Origin: JBDHBD01 sp039586095
Lineage (GTDB): Bacteria > Gemmatimonadota > Gemmatimonadetes > Palauibacterales > Palauibacteraceae
Length of the DNA: 10,887 nt
Assembly (NCBI GenBank): GCA_039586095.1
Contig: JBDHLB010000077.1
Location: 1-10,887 of the forward strand
Direction of reading: 5' to 3'
The position numbers and the translations under genes were made by a program. Below the pieces are notes generated by a model. It saw only the letters and a list, made by a program, of their open reading frames with translations. It did not search any database and was not told where the DNA came from. This document shows positions 7,130-10,887 of this stretch, one piece after another (the first letter of the stretch is position 1; every line of letters starts with the position of its first letter).

Positions 7130-7625
7130 AGCCCTCTGCCTCTGCCTCGGCCTGTGCCCGCAGACCCTCTACGATGTAGAAGGCCACCGCGTCCACGTCG
7201 CGGTAGGCGAGCCCGTACAAACCCCAACTCGGCATCTCGCTCTCGTGACCGACGAACACGCCGCGGCGGATCGCCGCCAGGTCACCCGCGAGCGCCCAGT
7301 CGGCGGCGAGCAACGAAGGAACCGACAGTTCGTGCTGCTCAGCCATCTCGCCGCCGCCCTGTCCCCCGGCACCGTGGCACTTGGCGCAGCTGAACGACCA
7401 GACCACGCTTCCGCGCTCGAATCTCGCCTCGGAGTTCTCCCAAGCGATCGAGTCGAAAGCGGCGGCGTCGTATTGGGTCTCGGCCTCGAGGACCGAATCG
7501 GCTCGGGCCGCCGCCAGCGCGGCCTGGCGACTGGCCTCCTCGGCAGCGGCCCGATCCTCCGCGCTCTGACAACCCCCGGCGGCGAGCACGACCGCGGCGA
7601 ACACACACGCGTACTTTCGAAGCAT
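7128..7625 (-). CDS. Monoheme c-type cytochrome lipoprotein
   Basis: The product is 165 residues. A short signal ends in a lipobox-like LAAGGC with C19 as the likely lipidated cysteine, so the protein should be anchored to the membrane facing the periplasm. Residues about 20-60 are an alanine- and glutamate-rich, probably helical spacer. The heme site is CAKCH (C80, C83, H84), and M131 in SEMPSWG is the likely second iron ligand. This makes it a class I cytochrome c that carries single electrons. The tail is low-complexity (AEAEAEG). The ATG at 7625 has GGGGAGG about seven bases upstream. No oxidase or reductase gene lies nearby, so the partner is unknown. Its upstream region contains the palindrome array. 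Confidence 0.92.
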   Translation of the reverse strand: MLRKYACVFAAVVLAAGGCQSAEDRAAAEEASRQAALAAARADSVLEAETQYDAAAFDSIAWENSEARFERGSVVWSFSCAKCHGAGGQGGGEMAEQHELSVPSLLAADWALAGDLAAIRRGVFVGHESEMPSWGLYGLAYRDVDAVAFYIVEGLRAQAEAEAEG

Positions 7626-7696
7626 CGTTTTCCTCCCCGTTGGGCCGACCTTTCAAAACTAACGAGGGCCTCGGATTGCTGCGAGCCGCGCCGCCC

Positions 7697-7811
7697 GGGA
7701 ATTCTCCCCACAGCCCCTAGGGGAAATTCCCCTCACGCACGTAGGGAAATTCCCCTCAAGCGTGTGGGGAAAAACCCTACAAGCAGAGAGGAGAATCTCC
7801 TGACAGACAGC
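7697..7811. repeat. Five 13-bp palindromes at exact 23-bp spacing, probable multi-site operator
   Basis: The array consists of five 23-base units, each a 13-base palindrome followed by a 10-base spacer. The palindromes are at 7697-7709, 7720-7732, 7743-7755, 7766-7778 and 7789-7801, with centres 7703, 7726, 7749, 7772 and 7795. The best unit is GGGGAAATTCCCC. All five keep GG at positions 2-3 and CC at 11-12. The fifth, AGGAGAATCTCCT, is a perfect palindrome whose inner bases differ from the others by paired changes on both arms. Spacers share a CA at their second and third bases in units one to four (TCACGCACGT, TCAAGCGTGT, ACAAGCAGAG). The array lies between divergent genes and ends just before a candidate promoter. 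A row of sites for a dimeric regulator is the simplest reading; the regulator is not in the window. Confidence 0.8.
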
Positions 7812-7832
7812 AAGGCGCCGAGACGCTATCCT
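7804..7832 (+). promoter_or_regulatory. Candidate promoter for the YbaK-family gene, next to the palindrome array
   Basis: CAGACA (7804-7809) as -35 and TATCCT (7827-7832) as -10 each match four of six consensus bases, with a 17-base spacer. Transcription would start near 7839, giving a leader of about 54 bases. The -35 begins two bases after the last palindrome of the array, so a protein on the array could contact or block RNA polymerase. Confidence 0.4.
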
Positions 7833-7892
7833 ATACGTGAGCCCAGTGTCACGGAGGTGTGGGTTCAGAGGACGTTCGAGCGGGAGGTTGAC

Positions 7893-8369
7893 GTGTCTAT
7901 CGCAAAGCGACTCGAGAGTTTGCTGGCCACAAGCGGCGCGGATTACCAGGTCATCGAGCACGATCCCGCGTTCACGGCTCTGGAGGAAGCCGCGGCCACG
8001 CACGTGTCGGGTCGTAACTGGGCCAAGACGGTTGTCGTGCTGTTGGACGGCGCGCCCGCGCTGGCGACGCTGCCCGCAACCCGGCGAGTGAATCCGGACA
8101 AGCTCCGTCGCGTCACGGGCGCCACGGAGGTCGAGCTGGCGACCGAAGAGGAGTTCGCGGAGCTGTTCCCGGATTGCGAGCTGGGCGCGATGCCGCCGTT
8201 CGGTAACCTGTATGGCCAGGCGACGTTTGTCGACGAGAGTCTCCGGGAAGACGAGCACATCGCCTTCCATGCAGGCGATCACCGAACGGCCATCGACATG
8301 ATGTACGTGACGTTCGAGGAGCTGGTCAGCCCGGTCCCGGGCGACTTCTCCGATCCTCTGGCCGCGTAA
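7893..8369 (+). CDS. YbaK/EbsC-family aminoacyl-tRNA deacylase
   Basis: The product is 158 residues, the normal size for the family. These stand-alone editing enzymes hydrolyse mischarged tRNAs, for example Cys-tRNA(Pro) for YbaK or Ala-tRNA(Pro) for ProXp-ala. Visible family features are HVSGRNWAKTVVV (37-49) with the conserved lysine K45, then ATLPATRRVNPDKLR, and the GAMPPFGNLYG loop that shapes the substrate pocket. Which tRNA it corrects cannot be read from the sequence. The GTG at 7893 is chosen because GGGAGG sits five bases before it and homology starts right after. The frame is open further upstream, but that sequence crosses the array and runs antisense to the cytochrome gene. mtnA follows 29 bases downstream on the same strand. 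Confidence 0.92.
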   Translation: MSIAKRLESLLATSGADYQVIEHDPAFTALEEAAATHVSGRNWAKTVVVLLDGAPALATLPATRRVNPDKLRRVTGATEVELATEEEFAELFPDCELGAMPPFGNLYGQATFVDESLREDEHIAFHAGDHRTAIDMMYVTFEELVSPVPGDFSDPLAA

Positions 8370-8398
8370 GCGCCCTGAAACGGCGCGACCAGAGCGAC

Positions 8399-9529
8399 GT
8401 GACGATCGAGCTGCCCCAGCGCATTCGCTGGACGCCCGACGGAACCGGTCTGATCATACTCGATCAGACGGAGCTTCCGACCCGCCACGTGGAGCGAGAG
8501 CTGCGCGAGGTCGAGGAGATCGAAGAGGCGATTCGGAGCCTGCGGGTCCGCGGAGCTCCCCTGATCGGACTCACCGCTGCGATGGGCATCGCGGCGCTCG
8601 CCCGACGGGCGGTCGCCCAAACCGAGGGGGTCGGCCGTCCGATCCACGACGACGAACTGCGCGATCAGGTTCTAGCGTGGTGCGACCGCCTGGCCCTCGC
8701 CCGGCCCACAGCCGTGAACCTCACCTGGGCGGTCGCACGCATGAAGGCCACCGCGACACGGCCGGCACCCGACGACGGGCAGCGCTGCGAGAGCGGGGCC
8801 CCAGCCCCGGAAGCCACGAGCCTGGCGCAGCGGCTACGCATCGAAGCCGATCGTATCCTCGAGCTCGACCGGGCTACCTGCCGTCAAATCGGGGAACATG
8901 CCGTCGCTCTTCTGAGGGACGGCGCGGCCGTGGTCACGCACTGCAACGCGGGCGCGCTGGCGACAGGCGGGATCGGTACGGCGCTCGCGCCGGTCTACGT
9001 GGCCGCAGAGCGTGGACTGTCCGTCCGGGTGTTCGCCGACGAGACCCGCCCCCTTCTCCAGGGCAGTCGATTGACGGCCTGGGAGCTCTCGCGGGCTGGC
9101 GTGCCCGTGACCGTCATCTCCGACAACACGGCGGGCGCACTCATGTCCCGTGAGCGACCGGACGTCGTGTTTGTCGGGGCGGACCGCATTGCGGCCAACG
9201 GTGACACCGCCAACAAGATCGGCACGTTTCCCCTGGCGGTCCTCGCTCGACACCACGAGATCCCCTTCTACGTCCTCGCGCCAACATCGACGATCGACCT
9301 GTCCGCCCCGTCAGGGGAGGACATCCCGATCGAGCACCGCGGCCCCGACGAGGTACGCCGCGGCTTCGGCGTTCAGACCGCGCCGGCCGATACGGATGTC
9401 TGGAGCCCCGCTTTCGACGTCACACCGTCCGAGTTGATTACGGGGATCGTCACCGAGCGCGGTGTGCATCGGCCTCCGTACCACGAGTCGTTGCGTGCCG
9501 CGGTAGAGGAAGCGGGATCGAAGCGATAG
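8399..9529 (+). CDS. mtnA: Methylthioribose-1-phosphate isomerase (MtnA)
   Basis: MtnA converts 5-methylthioribose 1-phosphate to 5-methylthioribulose 1-phosphate in the methionine salvage pathway, in the cytoplasm. The product is 376 residues, close to the family norm. It has RVRGAPLIG near 49-57, the catalytic cysteine C182 in THCNAGALATGG, and the catalytic aspartate D262 in GADRIAANGDTANKIGT. The 80-residue gap between them equals that of the Bacillus enzyme (C160, D240). This separates it from the related eIF2B-type regulatory subunits. The GTG at 8399 gives the family N-terminus but has only a weak ribosome binding site. It follows the YbaK-family gene by 29 bases and is probably co-transcribed with it. 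No other methionine salvage gene is in the window. Confidence 0.94.
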   Translation: MTIELPQRIRWTPDGTGLIILDQTELPTRHVERELREVEEIEEAIRSLRVRGAPLIGLTAAMGIAALARRAVAQTEGVGRPIHDDELRDQVLAWCDRLALARPTAVNLTWAVARMKATATRPAPDDGQRCESGAPAPEATSLAQRLRIEADRILELDRATCRQIGEHAVALLRDGAAVVTHCNAGALATGGIGTALAPVYVAAERGLSVRVFADETRPLLQGSRLTAWELSRAGVPVTVISDNTAGALMSRERPDVVFVGADRIAANGDTANKIGTFPLAVLARHHEIPFYVLAPTSTIDLSAPSGEDIPIEHRGPDEVRRGFGVQTAPADTDVWSPAFDVTPSELITGIVTERGVHRPPYHESLRAAVEEAGSKR

Positions 9530-9552
9530 GCCGGAACGGTCGGAGCTGCGCT

Positions 9553-10089
9553 TCAGCCGTCTGAGGGCGGTCCGAACACGGAAAGGTACGCTCGCCACGG
9601 CCCGACCTGCTCTTCGTACTGTCGGGCCAACGTCCGTGCGATCTGGACCAGATGTGTGAGATCGTGCGCCACCCAGGTGGCGAGCAGCTCTCCGAGGGTG
9701 ACTGAACCAAGCTCCGGGTGCAACCCGCGCGTCCCCATACCCGGCCCGGTCGCCAACAGTTCGCGCAGGCTCTCGAGGTTCCGAGCCCGCAGGGCCTCGA
9801 ACTCGTCGAGCAGTTCGTCGAGCGAGCGATCGGGATCGCGATGCAGGTGGGCAAAACGGTCGAAAGGCTCGAACGATCTCGACTCTCCGTGTTCCAGGAT
9901 CCGGCGCGCGCGCGGCATCCAGTCGGTGCGTTCGCCGTGGATCAGGTGGCCGACAACCTCATAGGGACTGAACGTGTCCGGCCCTTCATCGCCCCGCTGG
10001 AGCCTTTCGGACAGACCGCCGAGCAGTGACCGCAGGGTGTCGGGCGTCCGGGAGAGGAGCTGGATGCCCTCGTCCGTGTCGAACGTCAT
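9553..10089 (-). CDS. DinB/YfiT-like four-helix bundle protein, putative metal-dependent enzyme
   Basis: The product is 178 residues, typical of the DinB superfamily of four-helix bundle, metal-binding proteins. Some members act as thiol-dependent S-transferases (bacillithiol or mycothiol), and many have no known role. The expected three metal-binding histidines are visible: H48 in VVGHLIHGE, and H142 with H146 in AHDLTHL near the C-terminal helix. There is no signal peptide. The ATG at 10089 has AGGAG nine bases upstream. Another ATG seven bases earlier is out of frame and is not used. It lies 20 bases after the lipoprotein gene on the same strand and faces mtnA tail to tail. The exact reaction cannot be inferred. 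Confidence 0.88.
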   Translation of the reverse strand: MTFDTDEGIQLLSRTPDTLRSLLGGLSERLQRGDEGPDTFSPYEVVGHLIHGERTDWMPRARRILEHGESRSFEPFDRFAHLHRDPDRSLDELLDEFEALRARNLESLRELLATGPGMGTRGLHPELGSVTLGELLATWVAHDLTHLVQIARTLARQYEEQVGPWRAYLSVFGPPSDG

Positions 10090-10109
10090 CCGCCATCTCT
10101 CCTCTCGGA

Positions 10110-10514
10110 TCAGCGTATGCCGGTGTCGCACTCCTGCCGAAGGCTGCGCCGCTCGCCGGACACCACCTGAACCGTGTCCGGATCCGGGAGCGCGAGGGTC
10201 AGGGGACATTCCGTAACGGTCACGACATAGCTTCCGGGCACCAGGGAGACGCTCGCGCTGCCCGACTCGTCGGTGCGAACGGTGTGCCGTCCTCCGCCCA
10301 GACGCTGCAACTCCACTTTCGCACCGTCCACGGGCAGCGTGTTGTCCTCACCCTCCCGCTCCACGGGGTTGATCGGCCCCTTCACGACCGTGAGATCGAT
10401 TCCCGTGCTCGGGTCGTCGCCAAGGATGTCGCTGGAGCAGCCGCCGCTCGCGAAAACGGCGAGCGAGAGCAGCACCGCGTGGATGCCGCACCATGGAAAT
10501 CGGAGCTCTCGCAT
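10110..10514 (-). CDS. Small lipoprotein with a carboxypeptidase-regulatory-like (beta-sandwich) domain
   Basis: The product is 134 residues. The N-terminus is a lipoprotein signal: a hydrophobic stretch (AVLLSLAVFA) ending in SGGC, with C26 as the lipidation site. The mature part carries VDGAKVELQRL, then a TDESGSASVSLVPGSYVVTVTE segment (about 81-103), the pattern of carboxypeptidase-regulatory-like or related Ig-like folds found in envelope proteins. C102 and C129 are two further cysteines that could form a disulfide. No catalytic motif is visible, nor an S/T-GAT flavinylation motif that would make it an ApbE target. The ATG at 10514 has GGGAGG four bases upstream. It is 41 bases after apbE and 20 before the DinB-like gene. 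Confidence 0.82.
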   Translation of the reverse strand: MRELRFPWCGIHAVLLSLAVFASGGCSSDILGDDPSTGIDLTVVKGPINPVEREGEDNTLPVDGAKVELQRLGGGRHTVRTDESGSASVSLVPGSYVVTVTECPLTLALPDPDTVQVVSGERRSLRQECDTGIR

Positions 10515-10555
10515 ACGGCCTCCCGGTCCCGGACTCCGCGATCCGTCCGATCGCC

Positions 10556-10887
10556 TCAGGCTACGACCACGACTCGAGCTTCGGGTGCGCTCTGCGCCAG
10601 AATGCGCACGCCGGAGTCCCGGCCTGCGCCGAACACGGTCGTGGCGGCGGCGTCGGCCGTCATGCAGTCGGTCGCCGACACGGTGACCCCATGGATCGCG
10701 CTCCGTCGCGGGGCCCCGGTCCGCGGGTCCACCAGATGATGATACCGCCGGCCGTTGTGCTCGAAGTACTGCATGTAGTCGCCGGAGGTGGCGATCGCGG
10801 TGTCCGACACGTCCAGGGTCGTGAGCAGCCGGTCCGGCTGGGCCGGCGATTGGACGCCGACCCGCCACACATCCCCGTCCTCCGATC
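10556..10887 (-). CDS. apbE: ApbE-family FAD:protein FMN transferase, C-terminal part (runs off right edge)
   Basis: About 110 C-terminal residues are present and the frame is open to the window end. ApbE (Ftp) moves FMN from FAD onto a serine or threonine of periplasmic target proteins such as NqrB/NqrC or RnfG-like subunits. Diagnostic parts are VWRVGVQSP, AIATSGDYMQYFEHNGRRYHHLVDPRTG (SGDY and DPRTG blocks), SVTV-type VTVSATD, and TADAAATTVF with the magnesium-binding aspartate region. The fragment ends normally (RVVVVA, TGA). A GTG at 10870 could open a short frame, but family sequence continues through it to the edge, so it is not the start. It leads a probable operon with the lipoprotein and DinB-like genes. 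Its flavin acceptor is not in the window. Confidence 0.9.
   Translation of the reverse strand, partial: SEDGDVWRVGVQSPAQPDRLLTTLDVSDTAIATSGDYMQYFEHNGRRYHHLVDPRTGAPRRSAIHGVTVSATDCMTADAAATTVFGAGRDSGVRILAQSAPEARVVVVA

Noticed and set aside
7720..7755. Match of GGGAAATTCCC to the eukaryotic NF-kappaB site.
   Set aside because: This is a coincidence of a short palindrome. The DNA is clearly bacterial.
7697..7811. CRISPR array.
   Set aside because: The period is only 23 bases, the spacers are 10 bases and partly conserved, the repeats are degenerate, and no cas gene is present.
7697..7811. Iteron-type replication origin.
   Set aside because: Repeat length and phasing are similar, but there is no rep gene, AT-rich region or DnaA box nearby, and the flanking genes are chromosomal housekeeping genes. 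It is kept only as a remote alternative.
7077..7892. A much longer N-terminal extension of the YbaK-family protein.
   Set aside because: The extension crosses the palindrome array and is antisense to the cytochrome gene. GTG at 7893 has a strong ribosome binding site and begins the family homology.
1..10887. tRNA, rRNA, insertion sequence or phage genes.
   Set aside because: No cloverleaf-like sequence, transposase, integrase or terminal inverted repeats were seen on either strand by reading. A covariance-model search was not possible here.

Overview
The window is GC-rich bacterial chromosome. Long open frames run antisense to most real genes, as expected at high GC. Most starts carry a good Shine-Dalgarno sequence. 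The gene set (a secreted TolB-propeller S9 peptidase, a DinB-like protein, small lipoproteins, a two-gene Ku/LigD repair system) would fit a soil or sediment lineage such as Gemmatimonadota or Acidobacteriota. That placement is an impression from gene content, not a demonstrated assignment. Nothing suggests a mobile element, prophage, CRISPR locus or RNA gene.

Layout. (1) 1-43: the first codons of a minus-strand gene leaving the left edge, followed by a 286-base non-coding stretch with a palindrome and GC hairpins. (2) 330-3986: a bacterial non-homologous end-joining locus. ku (minus) and ligD (plus) are transcribed divergently from a 243-base region that holds a candidate ku promoter, a terminator-like hairpin and a 14-bp tandem duplication. 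LigD has phosphoesterase-ligase-polymerase order with its key catalytic residues present. (3) 4021-6905 (minus): a secreted S9 prolyl-oligopeptidase-type peptidase followed by a SAM-dependent methyltransferase whose start overlaps the peptidase stop (ATGA). (4) 7128-7625 (minus): a monoheme cytochrome c lipoprotein. (5) 7626-7892: a divergent regulatory region with a strictly phased array of five 13-bp palindromes at 23-bp spacing, abutting a candidate promoter. (6) 7893-9529 (plus): a YbaK-family tRNA deacylase, then mtnA of methionine salvage. (7) 9553 to the right edge (minus): ApbE flavin transferase (C-terminal part), a small lipoprotein and a DinB-family protein, closely spaced and probably one operon.

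How the parts work together. Ku binds broken DNA ends and recruits LigD, which processes, fills and seals them, so the two divergent genes form a complete minimal repair system. The other genes look like ordinary housekeeping and envelope genes. The least explained feature is the 23-bp-phased palindrome array between the cytochrome c and YbaK-family genes. One unit differs from its neighbours by paired changes that preserve its symmetry, which suggests a real multi-site operator or structured element. No regulator for it is encoded in the window.
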